Of a DNA stretch of 6,182 nucleotides, positions 1 to 6,182 are shown piece by piece. Position numbers and translations under genes: made by a program. The stretch is from NCBI GenBank assembly GCA_902805985.1, contig CADCUW010000254.1, forward strand, positions 1 through 6,182, written 5' to 3'. Each line of letters opens with the position of its first letter. The first letter of the stretch is position 1. The notes beneath the pieces are model-generated. The model ran no database searches. It was not told where the DNA came from and worked only from the letters and a program-made list of their open reading frames with translations. The DNA is from an uncultured Rubrobacteraceae bacterium. Lineage in GTDB: Bacteria; Actinomycetota; Rubrobacteria; Rubrobacterales; Rubrobacteraceae.

Positions 1-994
1 AGTAGTAGGCCATCGCGTAGGGGACGGCCATGTTGTAGTTGTCCTCGCCGAGGTTCGGGAGGATGGAGAGGATGATCAGGCCGGGGAAGATCGCCAGCAC
101 CCCGTACATGAGCTTCGGGAAGGCGGCGATGAGCGGGGTCCGCTGCGCAGCGGCCTCGTCCTCGGCCGCGAGAGCTCGCTGGACCACCAGAAAGTCCGTG
201 CACCAGTAGCCGAAAGACTGCACAAACCCGAGGCCGAAGACGATGGCGAACCAGTGCACGGCCATCGGGTTGTCCGTCGAGCCCGTGTTGGACCAGGCGT
301 GGAAGAAGTCCGCCTGGCCTATGGACTCCCGCAATCCGGAGAGGCCGCCGACGTCTATCAGGCCGAAGAGCACGAGCGGCACCAGCCCGAGCGTGATCAG
401 GAAGAACTGCAAGACCTCGTTGTAGATCGAGGAGGAGAGGCCGCCTAAAGTCACGTACCCGAGCACTATGCCCGCGGAGAGGATGATGCTCGCCGTGAGC
501 GACCAGCCGAGCAGGAGCTGGAAGACTATCGCCATCGCGTACATGTTTATGCCGGAGAGCAGGATCATGAAGATGGCGAACAGGATGGCGTTGAACCCGC
601 GCGTCGCCTCGTTGTAGCGGAGCTTCAAGAAGCCCGGGACGGAGTGGACCCGGCTCGCGTAGTAGAAGGGGATCATGAACAGGGCCACGAAGACCATCGC
701 GGGGATCGCGCCTATCCAGTAGTAGTGAGACTGCATGATCCCGTACTGCGCGGCCCCCGCGCCCATCCCCAGGATCTCCAAAGCCCCAAGGTTCGCCCCG
801 AGGAAGGCGAGGCCCGTGATCCAGCTAGGGAGTGACCTCCCCGAGAGAAAGTAGTCCTCCGAGGTCTGCATCTTCGTCCTGAGCACGGCCCCTATGCCTA
901 ACACGAACACGAAGTACACCCCGATGATGAAGTAGTCGATCCACGAGTCGTTGACCCGAACCATCGACTGGAGAAACGCCAGGTCTCCCACCAT
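1..994 (-). CDS. Sodium/solute symporter (SSS family), 3' end missing at window edge
   Basis: This is the N-terminal 331 residues of an inner-membrane Na+-coupled symporter of the SSS/SGLT family. Family members are usually about 500-550 residues, so roughly 60% is visible and no stop is reached. Visible hydrophobic segments lie near residues 20-38, 58-82, 92-112, 135-160, 165-184, 192-213, 247-270 and 288-311. Family-type motifs are SEDYFLSGRSLP (45-56), GANLGALEILGMG (67-79), GGLSSSIYNEVLQFF (184-198), YWCTDFLVVQR (263-273) and AAFPKL (290-295). The YWCTD stretch resembles animal SGLT/SMIT proteins. The ATG at 994 is chosen because a GGAG lies 6 nt upstream. The gene follows iolB on the same strand after 268 nt and may have its own promoter. 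Substrate is not shown by sequence; inositol or a related polyol/sugar is inferred from context. Two leucines (32, 183) use the rare codon TTA. Confidence 0.9.
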   Translation of the reverse strand, partial: MVGDLAFLQSMVRVNDSWIDYFIIGVYFVFVLGIGAVLRTKMQTSEDYFLSGRSLPSWITGLAFLGANLGALEILGMGAGAAQYGIMQSHYYWIGAIPAMVFVALFMIPFYYASRVHSVPGFLKLRYNEATRGFNAILFAIFMILLSGINMYAMAIVFQLLLGWSLTASIILSAGIVLGYVTLGGLSSSIYNEVLQFFLITLGLVPLVLFGLIDVGGLSGLRESIGQADFFHAWSNTGSTDNPMAVHWFAIVFGLGFVQSFGYWCTDFLVVQRALAAEDEAAAQRTPLIAAFPKLMYGVLAIFPGLIILSILPNLGEDNYNMAVPYAMAYY

Positions 995-997
995 AAT

Positions 998-1005
998 CCT
1001 CTCCC
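998..1005 (-). promoter_or_regulatory. Ribosome binding site of the symporter gene
   Basis: On the minus strand this reads GGGAGAGG, and its GGAG core ends 6 nt before the ATG at 994. It supports that start over the later in-frame ATG at codon 11, which has no comparable purine tract before it. Confidence 0.65.
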
Positions 1006-1041
1006 TCTAGTCGCGGCTTCCCGTCCGCTATTCCCCTGATG

Positions 1042-1083
1042 CCCACATCTTGTCAGAGTCGCCCCCCGTGGGTCAAGATGGGG
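1042..1083. repeat. Inverted repeat, possible operator, upstream of the symporter
   Basis: CATCTTG (1046-1052) is perfectly inverted as CAAGATG (1074-1080) with 21 nt between. Allowing a one-base bulge at 1045, the match extends by CCC (1042-1044) against GGG (1081-1083). The arms coincide with the candidate -10 and -35 boxes of the symporter promoter, so a protein-binding site (operator) is one reading. A long-loop RNA hairpin in the tail of an iolB transcript is another. There is no T-run after it on the minus strand, so it does not look like an intrinsic terminator. Confidence 0.4.
1047..1076 (-). promoter_or_regulatory. Candidate sigma-70-type promoter for the symporter gene
   Basis: On the minus strand TTGACC (1076 to 1071; five of six bases match TTGACA) is followed after 18 nt by CAAGAT (1052 to 1047), which matches the -10 consensus only at three positions. 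Transcription would start near 1040 and give a leader of about 45 nt before the ATG at 994. The good -35 and sensible distance favour it. The weak -10 and long spacer make it tentative. Confidence 0.35.
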
Positions 1084-1181
1084 CTCTTGGTTCTAGGCTT
1101 CAGGTTTCGCAGGAGGATGGCGTGCCGCAGGCGGTAACTTCGCGATTGTCGGAGCGCGCTCGCCCCATGTTCATGTCGCTT

Positions 1182-1211
1182 CGGCGGTCCTCAAAGGCGA
1201 CGGGACCGCCG
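1182..1211 (-). terminator. Possible 3'-end hairpin after iolB, without U-tract
   Basis: A perfect 9-bp GC-rich stem, CGGCGGTCC (1182-1190) with GGACCGCCG (1203-1211), encloses a 12-nt loop. It sits 52 nt beyond the iolB stop on the transcribed strand. The sequence after it on the minus strand has no run of T, so it is not a canonical intrinsic terminator. It could pause polymerase, protect a 3' end, or be incidental in GC-rich DNA. Confidence 0.3.
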
Positions 1212-1239
1212 GGCGTGTTCGCCGATCCAGGCCCTGAAG

Positions 1240-1264
1240 CCTCGGTCCTCGGTCCTCGGTCCTC
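1240..1264. repeat. Heptamer tandem repeat abutting the iolB stop codon
   Basis: Plus-strand unit CCTCGGT occurs three times in tandem (1240-1246, 1247-1253, 1254-1260) and is followed by a partial fourth copy, CCTC. On the coding strand the repeat of GGACCGA begins within the TGA stop of iolB, so copy-number change would alter only the 3' untranslated region. A 10-base piece of it, CGGTCCTCAA (1257-1266), recurs at 1185-1194 inside the downstream hairpin. Confidence 0.8.
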
Positions 1265-2069
1265 AAGAGAAAAGCCACTCGTGGTCAGGGTCGTTCTTGA
1301 ACTTCCACTCGCGCACGGGGCCGGCCATGACGTTGAGGTAGTAGAGGTCGTAGCCGGGGGGTGCGGAGACCGGATGGTAGCCCCTCGGGACGAGCACGAC
1401 ATCGCCGTCGCGGACGGCGAGCGTCTCGTCCAGCGAGCGGTCGTCGGTGTAGACCCGCTGCACGGCGAAACCCTTTTCGGGCCGCACCCTGTGGTAGTAG
1501 GTCTCCTCGAGGTAGGTCTCGTCGGGCGGGGCGTCACGATCGTGCTTGTGGGGCGGGTAGCTCGACCAGTGCCCGTTCGGCGTCAGGACCTCGACGACGA
1601 GCAGGCGCTCGGCGGGCCGCTCGGCCATGAGGATGGGCCGCACCTCGCGCTCCATGTTCCCCGAGCCGCGCCGCTCCACCTCTATTTCGTCGGGACGGAC
1701 CAGGAAAGGCTCGACACCCCTCTCGGCCGGGGCGGAGCAGACCGCGAGCTCCAGCCCCGTCGTCGCCTCTACCCGGTAGTCCACGCCGGGCGGCAGGTAG
1801 AGCGCGTGCGGCGGGCCGTCGAACGGACCCTCCCTTCCGCCGAGCTCCCACCCGCCCAGGTCCGAAGTGACAGAGCAAGCGCCGGAGACCGGGACCAGGC
1901 AGACCTCCTCGCCGCCGGTGCGCCGCTCGACGCCTTCCCCGGCCGCGAGCTTGAGCACCTCGAAGCCCACGTACTCCCAGCCGGCGGACTCCGGGGTGAC
2001 CTTTACGACGCTCCCTTCCCCGTCCGGTTCGTTCTCGCTCTTGACGATAAGATCCGTCACGCTATCCAT
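1263..2069 (-). CDS. iolB: 5-deoxy-glucuronate isomerase IolB
   Basis: A cytoplasmic enzyme of myo-inositol catabolism that converts 5-deoxy-D-glucuronate to 2-deoxy-5-keto-D-gluconate (EC 5.3.1.30). Its 268 residues fit the usual family length of about 270. The fold is a double cupin. The C-terminal cupin shows the family hallmarks YPPHKHD (171-177), LEETYYH (187-193), GFAVQRVYTDD (200-210), GDVVLVPRGYHP (222-233) and the signature YDLYYLNVMAG (240-250). Likely metal ligands are His174, His176, Glu188 or Glu189, and His232. The ATG at 2069 overlaps the end of iolD by 8 nt, which implies translational coupling. A GGGGAGGGG tract lies immediately upstream, its GGAGG core only 2 nt from the ATG, so spacing is tight. 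The N-terminal cupin is more variable, as is normal for the family. The stop lies inside a heptamer repeat. Confidence 0.96.
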   Translation of the reverse strand: MDSVTDLIVKSENEPDGEGSVVKVTPESAGWEYVGFEVLKLAAGEGVERRTGGEEVCLVPVSGACSVTSDLGGWELGGREGPFDGPPHALYLPPGVDYRVEATTGLELAVCSAPAERGVEPFLVRPDEIEVERRGSGNMEREVRPILMAERPAERLLVVEVLTPNGHWSSYPPHKHDRDAPPDETYLEETYYHRVRPEKGFAVQRVYTDDRSLDETLAVRDGDVVLVPRGYHPVSAPPGYDLYYLNVMAGPVREWKFKNDPDHEWLFS

Positions 2070-3957
2070 CCCCTCCCCGCAGGTAACGGCGCTCCGATTG
2101 CCTGCCCTGCGCGTACTCCTCGTGCGCCGCCTTCACGGTCTCCATCTCAGAGACCTCGGCGACCGGCACGTCCCAGAAAGACTCGTAGTCCGGCACGCCC
2201 TCGTAGCGGTCCACCGGGATGTGTATGACGACCGTCCGCTCCAAGCCCTTCGCCTCCGCCAGCGCGCCCTTTAGCTCTCCGACGCTCCCCGCCCGGATCA
2301 CGTGCGCCCCCAGGCTCTCGGCGTTGGTCGCGAGGTCCACCGGGAGCACGTCACCGGGGGCCTCTTCCGTGTCGAGGCCGATGGAGCCGTCTTTCCTGTA
2401 GCGGTACTGGGTACCGAAGCCTTTCGTGCCGACGGAGCGGGAGAGGGCGCCGATGGAGGCGAAGCCCGAGTTGTCCACGAGGACGATGGTGAGCTTGTGG
2501 TCTTCCTGGACGGAGGTGACGATCTCGGCGCTCATCATCAGGTACGAGCCGTCGCCGACCATTACGTAGACCTCGCGTTCGGGGTCGGCCATCTTGATGC
2601 CGAGGCCGCCCGCGATCTCGTACCCCATGCACGAGTACCCGTACTCGACGTGGTAGCCCTTCGGGCCCCGCGTCCGCCAGAGTTTATGCAGGTCCCCCGG
2701 CATCGAGCCGGCCGCGCAGACCACGACGTCCCCGGGCTCCGAGAACGAGTTGACCGCCCCGATCACCGCGCTCTGCGCCGGCAAAGGCCCATGATCCAGG
2801 GAGTACAGCCGCTCCACCTCGGCGTCCCACTCGGCGTTGGCCTTCCCGCTCTCCTCGCGGTACGAAGCTTCCACCTCGTAGCCGGTGAGGGAGACGTCCA
2901 GGGCTTCCAGGGTCGCCCTGGCGTCGCCGACGAGGCCGACGCCTGCGTGCTTCACGGCGTCGAGGTCGGCGACGTTCACGTTGACGAAGCGCACGTCGGG
3001 GTTCTGAAAGGCGGTCTTGGAGGCGGTGGTGAAGTCCGTCCAGCGGGTGCCGACGCCTATGACGACGTCCGCGCCGCGGGCGGCGCGGTTTGCCGCGAAT
3101 GTCCCGGTGGCGCCGACGGCCCCGAGGGCTAGCGGGTGATCGTAGGGCATCGAGCCCTTGCCAGCCTGGGTCTCGCCGACCGGGATGCCGGTCCGTTCCA
3201 CGAAGGCGCGCAGCGTCTCCGTAGCCTCCGAGTAGATCGTGCCGCCGCCGGAGACGATCATGGGCCGCCTGGCGTTTCGAACCAGCTCCGCCGCCCGCTC
3301 CAGGTCATGCCCATCCGGCAACGGCCGCCCGATTCGCCAGACGCGCCTCTCAAAGAACGCTTCGGGGTAGTCGTAGGCCTCGGCCTGGACGTCCTGGGGC
3401 AGGGCAAGTGTTACGGCGCCGGTCCCGGCGGGGTTGGTCAGGACGCGCATGGCGGCGAGGGCCGCGGGGATGATCTGCTCGGGTCGGTTGACCCTGTCCC
3501 AGTACCTCGAGACCGGCCTGAAGGCGTCGTTGACGGTGAGGTCCCCGTCGTGGGGCGCCTCGAGCTGCTGGAGAACCGGGTCGGGCCCGCGCGAGGCGAA
3601 GACGTCCCCGGGCAGCAGCAGGACGGGCAGGCGGTTTATCGTGGCGAGGGCCGCGCCCGTCACCATGTTGGTCGCGCCCGGCCCTATGGAGGAGGTGCAG
3701 GCGAAGGCCTGGAGGCGGTTCTTCTGGCGGGCGTAGGCCGCGGCGGCGTGGACCATGGCCTGCTCATTGCGCGACTGGTAGTAGGTGAGGTCATCTTCGT
3801 ACTCGAGCAGCGCCTGGCCGACGCCCGCAACGTTGCCGTGGCCGAAGATACCGAAGCAGCCGGCGAAGAAGCGCTGTTCTCTGCCGTCGCGCTCGACGTA
3901 CTGGTTCGCCAGGAAGCGGATCAGTGCCTGGGCCATCGTCAGCCTTACCGTGCTCAT
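2062..3957 (-). CDS. iolD: 3D-(3,5/4)-trihydroxycyclohexane-1,2-dione acylhydrolase IolD (ThDP-dependent)
   Basis: A cytoplasmic thiamine-diphosphate enzyme that hydrolytically opens the ring of 3D-(3,5/4)-trihydroxycyclohexane-1,2-dione to give 5-deoxy-D-glucuronate (EC 3.7.1.22), the substrate of the next gene product, IolB. At 631 residues it has the usual IolD length. The N-terminal pyrimidine-binding domain begins with the family-type TVRLTMAQALIRFLANQY and carries FGHGNVAG (38-45) and RNEQAM (63-68), with Glu65 as the expected ThDP-activating glutamate. The central domain follows, around 200-360. The C-terminal diphosphate-binding domain has GDGSY (468-472) through DN (495-496), the ThDP/Mg2+ motif. 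The later GFASIGALSRSVG (498-510) and YRYR are typical of IolD rather than acetolactate synthase. ATG at 3957 is preferred over the in-frame GTG at 3966, because GAGG lies 8 nt before the ATG and directly abuts the GTG. Confidence 0.96.
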   Translation of the reverse strand: MSTVRLTMAQALIRFLANQYVERDGREQRFFAGCFGIFGHGNVAGVGQALLEYEDDLTYYQSRNEQAMVHAAAAYARQKNRLQAFACTSSIGPGATNMVTGAALATINRLPVLLLPGDVFASRGPDPVLQQLEAPHDGDLTVNDAFRPVSRYWDRVNRPEQIIPAALAAMRVLTNPAGTGAVTLALPQDVQAEAYDYPEAFFERRVWRIGRPLPDGHDLERAAELVRNARRPMIVSGGGTIYSEATETLRAFVERTGIPVGETQAGKGSMPYDHPLALGAVGATGTFAANRAARGADVVIGVGTRWTDFTTASKTAFQNPDVRFVNVNVADLDAVKHAGVGLVGDARATLEALDVSLTGYEVEASYREESGKANAEWDAEVERLYSLDHGPLPAQSAVIGAVNSFSEPGDVVVCAAGSMPGDLHKLWRTRGPKGYHVEYGYSCMGYEIAGGLGIKMADPEREVYVMVGDGSYLMMSAEIVTSVQEDHKLTIVLVDNSGFASIGALSRSVGTKGFGTQYRYRKDGSIGLDTEEAPGDVLPVDLATNAESLGAHVIRAGSVGELKGALAEAKGLERTVVIHIPVDRYEGVPDYESFWDVPVAEVSEMETVKAAHEEYAQGRQSERRYLRGGDG

Positions 3958-3965
3958 GGTTCGCA

Positions 3966-3969
3966 CCTC
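3966..3969 (-). promoter_or_regulatory. Ribosome binding site deciding the iolD start
   Basis: GAGG on the minus strand, followed by 8 nt and then ATG at 3957. The upstream GTG at 3966-3964 uses the last G of this motif, so the motif cannot serve that codon. This favours a 631-residue protein over a 634-residue one. Confidence 0.6.
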
Positions 3970-3994
3970 GGTTCTGTCGTCGTCGCGCCGCGCG

Positions 3995-4867
3995 TCAGGA
4001 TCTCTCCTCCTCTTGCGTGTTCCCGGCCGGGTCTCGGCCTTCGGGGGGTTCCGGCGTTCCGGCCGCGCTCCCGGCCTCTTCGGCGTCTGTGCGCTCGAAC
4101 TCGGCGAGCTCGGCAGATAAGGTCTCCATGTCCTCGCCGCCGGCCATCATCGAGGCGACCTCCTCGCGCGTAACCTCGTCCTTGGAGAAGTTGCCGTAGC
4201 TCTGGCCGCGGCGGAGGATCGTGAAGCGGTCCGCCACGGGGAAGGCGTGGTGGACGTTGTGGGTTATGAAGATCACGCCGATCCCCTGCTCGCGGGTGCG
4301 GGCTATGTAGCGGAGCACGACCGCCGCCTGCTTTACCCCGAGGGCGCTCGTCGGCTCGTCCAGGATCAGGACCTTCGCCCCGAAGTGGACGGCGCGGGCA
4401 ATCGCCACCGACTGCCGCTCGCCGCCCGAGAGGGTACCCACCGGCTGCGAGGGGTCGCGGATGTCGATGCCCATCCCCCGCATCTCCTCGCGCGTCACCC
4501 TGTCGGCGTGGGCCGCGTCGTAGCGCTTGAAGGGCCCCACACCCTTCGTCGGCTCGCGCCCGAGGAAAAAGTTGCGCGAGATGCCCATCAAGGGGATCAT
4601 CGCGAGGTCCTGGAAGACCGTCGCGATGCCGCGATCGAGCGCGTCGCGCGGGCTGTTGAACTTCACCTCCTCGCCCTCGACGAGCATCCTGCCCTCGTCA
4701 TGCTGGTGGACGCCGGAGAGCGTTTTGATCAGGGTGGACTTCCCCGCCCCGTTGTCCCCGAGCAAACACAAGACCTCGCCCGCGTCGACGCTCATGGAGA
4801 TGTCCTTGAGTGCTATGACCTGCCCGAAATACTTGGAGATGCCGTCTACCTCGATAAGCGGCGTCAT
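3995..4867 (-). CDS. Sugar ABC transporter ATP-binding protein (FrcA-like, single nucleotide-binding domain)
   Basis: The ATPase that powers the adjacent permease at the cytoplasmic face of the membrane. One complete ABC domain is present: Walker [10 protein letters not shown] (37-45), Q-loop Gln86 (VFQDLAM), signature LSGGE (146-150), Walker B VLILDEP (166-172) with catalytic Glu171, and switch His203 (ITHN). At 290 residues it is a single-domain protein like FrcA of fructose transporters, unlike the fused two-domain ATPases of about 500 residues (RbsA, MglA type). It presumably acts as a homodimer. Residues from about 245 form an acidic, Pro/Gly-rich tail beyond the catalytic core. The start ATG at 4867 overlaps the permease stop as ATGA with only a weak GGCGAG upstream, so translational coupling is likely. 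It is followed after 37 nt by iolD. Substrate is inferred to be inositol or a related sugar from that linkage. Leu250 uses the rare TTA codon. Confidence 0.93.
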   Translation of the reverse strand: MTPLIEVDGISKYFGQVIALKDISMSVDAGEVLCLLGDNGAGKSTLIKTLSGVHQHDEGRMLVEGEEVKFNSPRDALDRGIATVFQDLAMIPLMGISRNFFLGREPTKGVGPFKRYDAAHADRVTREEMRGMGIDIRDPSQPVGTLSGGERQSVAIARAVHFGAKVLILDEPTSALGVKQAAVVLRYIARTREQGIGVIFITHNVHHAFPVADRFTILRRGQSYGNFSKDEVTREEVASMMAGGEDMETLSAELAEFERTDAEEAGSAAGTPEPPEGRDPAGNTQEEERS

Positions 4868-5889
4868 CGCGCACTCGCCGCCCGGTTGCGGATAAAGTTG
4901 TTCACGATCACGGCTATGAGCAGCATCGCGCCGAGAAAGACCTGGAACCAGTCGGTGTTCACGCCGGTAAAGAAGATGCCCTGGTTGACCATCCCGAAGA
5001 TCAAGGCGCCGAACATCGGGCCTATCACCGAGCCGTAGCCGCCGGTGAGGAGCACCCCGCCGATGACGGTGGCGATGATGGCCTGGAACTCGAAGAGCGT
5101 GCCCCTGAGCACGTCAGCGGAGCCGGCGTCGAGCACGGTGAGCGCCGCGAGCAGCGTCGCCGCGGCGGCGGTCGACATGAAGAGCAGGATCTTGACCCGG
5201 TCCGTCGGCACGCCGACGTTGCGGGCCGCGATCGCGTCGCCCCCGGTCCCGAAGATCCAGTTCCCGAACGTCGTCCTGAGCAAGACCCAGGTCCCTATCG
5301 CCCCGAGCCCGACCCACCAGAACACCGAGACCGGCACGCCGGCGACCTCGCCCGTGAAGAACGGGGCGAGAAAGCCCCCCTCGGCGCTCACGCCCGAGAC
5401 CTGGGTGCGGCCCGTGATGAGGCGGGTGAACCCGATGCTCGCCCCCCTGAGCGCGAAGAGCGTGGCCAGGGTTACGATGAAGGACGGCAGGCCGGTCTTT
5501 ACGACCAGATACCCGTTCAAAAACCCGACCAGCAGCGCCACCCCGAAGGCCAAAAGCAGCGCCGCCCACAGGGGCCAACCGAACTCGACCGTCGGGATGG
5601 CTATGAGCATGCCGGCGGCCCCCACCATCGAGCCGACCGAGAGGTCGAACTCGCCGGCGACCATGAGCAGCGCGACCGGGATGACGAGTATGCCGAGCTG
5701 GGCCGAGACCTCTAGGTAGCCGATGGTCCCGACGGACGTGAGGAACCCCGAGTCTCCGGCCACTATCGCGAAGAACGCGAAGACGAGAATCGCCCCCGCC
5801 ACCGCGCCCAGCTCGGGACGCGCCAGCAGCTTGCCCAGGATGCCAACCTTGCGCACCCGCTCGTCGGCGGGCGGGGTGGCGGTAGTCAA
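4864..5889 (-). CDS. Sugar ABC transporter permease (CUT2/FrcC-like, BPD_transp_2 family)
   Basis: The inner-membrane channel subunit of the sugar ABC importer. It has 341 residues, with about ten hydrophobic segments (near 27-45, 55-77, 84-100, 105-128, 133-150, 187-204, 233-252, 268-283, 287-305, 315-332). The family motif GEFDLSVGS (79-87; commonly GGIDLSVGS) and the cytoplasmic coupling loop [19 protein letters not shown] (209-227) are both present. The start is TTG at 5889: AGGGGA lies 5 nt upstream and the protein then has a normal short cytoplasmic N-terminus. A GTG at codon 12 is the alternative, without a clear ribosome binding site. It follows the binding-protein gene after 54 nt containing a strong stem-loop, and overlaps the ATPase gene by 4 nt. 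The family assignment is secure; the exact substrate is not. Confidence 0.93.
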   Translation of the reverse strand: MTTATPPADERVRKVGILGKLLARPELGAVAGAILVFAFFAIVAGDSGFLTSVGTIGYLEVSAQLGILVIPVALLMVAGEFDLSVGSMVGAAGMLIAIPTVEFGWPLWAALLLAFGVALLVGFLNGYLVVKTGLPSFIVTLATLFALRGASIGFTRLITGRTQVSGVSAEGGFLAPFFTGEVAGVPVSVFWWVGLGAIGTWVLLRTTFGNWIFGTGGDAIAARNVGVPTDRVKILLFMSTAAAATLLAALTVLDAGSADVLRGTLFEFQAIIATVIGGVLLTGGYGSVIGPMFGALIFGMVNQGIFFTGVNTDWFQVFLGAMLLIAVIVNNFIRNRAASAR

Positions 5890-5894
5890 GATCT

Positions 5895-5900
5895 TCCCCT
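5895..5900 (-). promoter_or_regulatory. Ribosome binding site supporting the TTG start of the permease
   Basis: The minus strand reads AGGGGA ending 5 nt before TTG at 5889. This is a good match to the anti-Shine-Dalgarno complement and the main reason to accept the rare TTG start. Confidence 0.6.
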
Positions 5901-5910
5901 TTCTGAGTAG

Positions 5911-5934
5911 GGGGACGACCAGAAGGCCGCCCCC
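5911..5934 (-). other. Intercistronic stem-loop between binding-protein and permease genes
   Basis: On the minus strand GGGGGCGGCC (5934 to 5925) pairs with GGTCGTCCCC (5920 to 5911) around a TTCT loop. That makes a 10-bp stem with two G-U pairs and no mismatch. It begins 9 nt after the binding-protein stop and ends 21 nt before the permease start. No T-run follows, so full termination is unlikely. In several ABC import operons such hairpins protect the upstream mRNA and keep binding protein in excess over membrane subunits; that role here is inference. Confidence 0.6.
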
Positions 5935-5943
5935 GCGAATGCC

Positions 5944-6182
5944 TTACCGGATACCCTGCTCGCTCAGCCTGATGACCCGCTCGGCGTTCTCCTCTGTCAC
6001 GAAGGCAGGTCCCGTCAACGTCTCCGTGGCGGGGATCGTGCCGTTCTCGGCGTACTGGGTCAGGTAGACGATCGGCAGGTAGCCCTGCAGGTACTGCTGC
6101 TGGTCGACGGCGAAGACCATGTCGCCGTCCCTGACGGCCTTGAGGACCGACGGGGAGAGGTCGAAGGTCGCGAGCGTGACGT
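5944..6182 (-). CDS. Sugar ABC transporter substrate-binding protein, C-terminal fragment (5' end outside window)
   Basis: Only the last 78 residues and the TAA stop are visible; the gene continues past the right edge. Residues 22-40 of the fragment ([19 protein letters not shown]) match the pattern seen near the C-terminus of periplasmic-binding-protein-like sugar receptors (Peripla_BP_4/FrcB type). There, Asp-Gln-Gln lies in the hinge and sugar-binding region. The ending [18 protein letters not shown] is also usual for such proteins. In this high-GC, probably Gram-positive host it would be an extracytoplasmic, likely lipid-anchored receptor, but the signal peptide is not in view. Order and spacing place it first in the binding protein-permease-ATPase set, ahead of iolD and iolB. 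The ligand cannot be read from this fragment. Confidence 0.88.
   Translation of the reverse strand, partial: VTLATFDLSPSVLKAVRDGDMVFAVDQQQYLQGYLPIVYLTQYAENGTIPATETLTGPAFVTEENAERVIRLSEQGIR

Noticed and set aside
1152..1161. Perfect 10-bp palindrome GAGCGCGCTC in the iolB-symporter gap
   Set aside because: It is short, purely GC-driven in its core, does not extend outward, and is not aligned with promoter elements. Such palindromes are common by chance at this GC content.
1050..2228. Long plus-strand reading frame (392 codons) opposite iolB and the gap
   Set aside because: Its product is Arg/Pro/Gly-rich, has no recognisable motif, and runs antisense to the certain iolB and the end of iolD. 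It is a high-GC shadow frame.
2062..3957. Acetolactate synthase or another ThDP decarboxylase as identity of the iolD product
   Set aside because: The N-terminal RLTMAQALIRFL, FGHGNVAG and C-terminal GFASIGALS motifs, the length, and the adjacent iolB all point to IolD.
3958..3994. Possible promoter or terminator between the ATPase gene and iolD
   Set aside because: The 37-nt gap holds only the iolD ribosome binding site and a GACGACGAC run; there is no convincing -35/-10 pair or stem with a T-run.
3136..4173. Plus-strand frame of 345 codons opposite iolD and the ATPase gene
   Set aside because: It is antisense to two well-supported genes and shows no domain; long stop-free antisense frames are expected in this base composition.
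1..6182. CRISPR array, tRNA/rRNA genes, insertion sequence or phage genes
   Set aside because: No spaced direct repeats, cloverleaf-like or rRNA-like stretches, transposase motifs or terminal inverted repeats were seen on either strand.

Overview
The window is high-GC DNA with every recognisable gene on the minus strand. From right to left it reads: the end of a sugar-binding protein, an ABC permease, an ABC ATPase, iolD, iolB, a 268-bp gap, and a partial sodium/solute symporter that runs off the left edge. GC content, frequent AGG arginine and ATA isoleucine codons, and short or overlapping junctions suggest an actinobacterium, possibly Rubrobacter-like. That placement is inference, because no rRNA or other phylogenetic marker is present.

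Right part (3995-6182): a carbohydrate-uptake (CUT2/FrcBCA-type) ABC transporter in the order binding protein, permease, ATPase. A strong stem-loop lies in the 54-nt gap between binding protein and permease. Permease and ATPase overlap by ATGA.

Middle (1263-3957): iolD, 37 nt after the ATPase gene, and iolB, overlapping iolD by 8 nt. They encode two consecutive steps of myo-inositol breakdown: ring opening of trihydroxycyclohexanedione to 5-deoxy-glucuronate, then isomerisation to 2-deoxy-5-keto-gluconate. Their tight linkage to the ABC genes suggests one transcript and an inositol or related cyclitol/sugar as transport substrate. The promoter of this unit, and any iolG, iolE, iolC, iolA or iolR homologues, are not in the window.

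Left part (1-1262): the gap after iolB carries a heptamer tandem repeat starting at the iolB stop codon, a 9-bp hairpin, and an inverted repeat that coincides with a plausible promoter for the symporter. The symporter may therefore be a second, separately controlled uptake route. Overall this is a fairly ordinary catabolic cluster. The structured non-coding segments are the parts most worth checking, and I see no clear evidence of a new kind of system.
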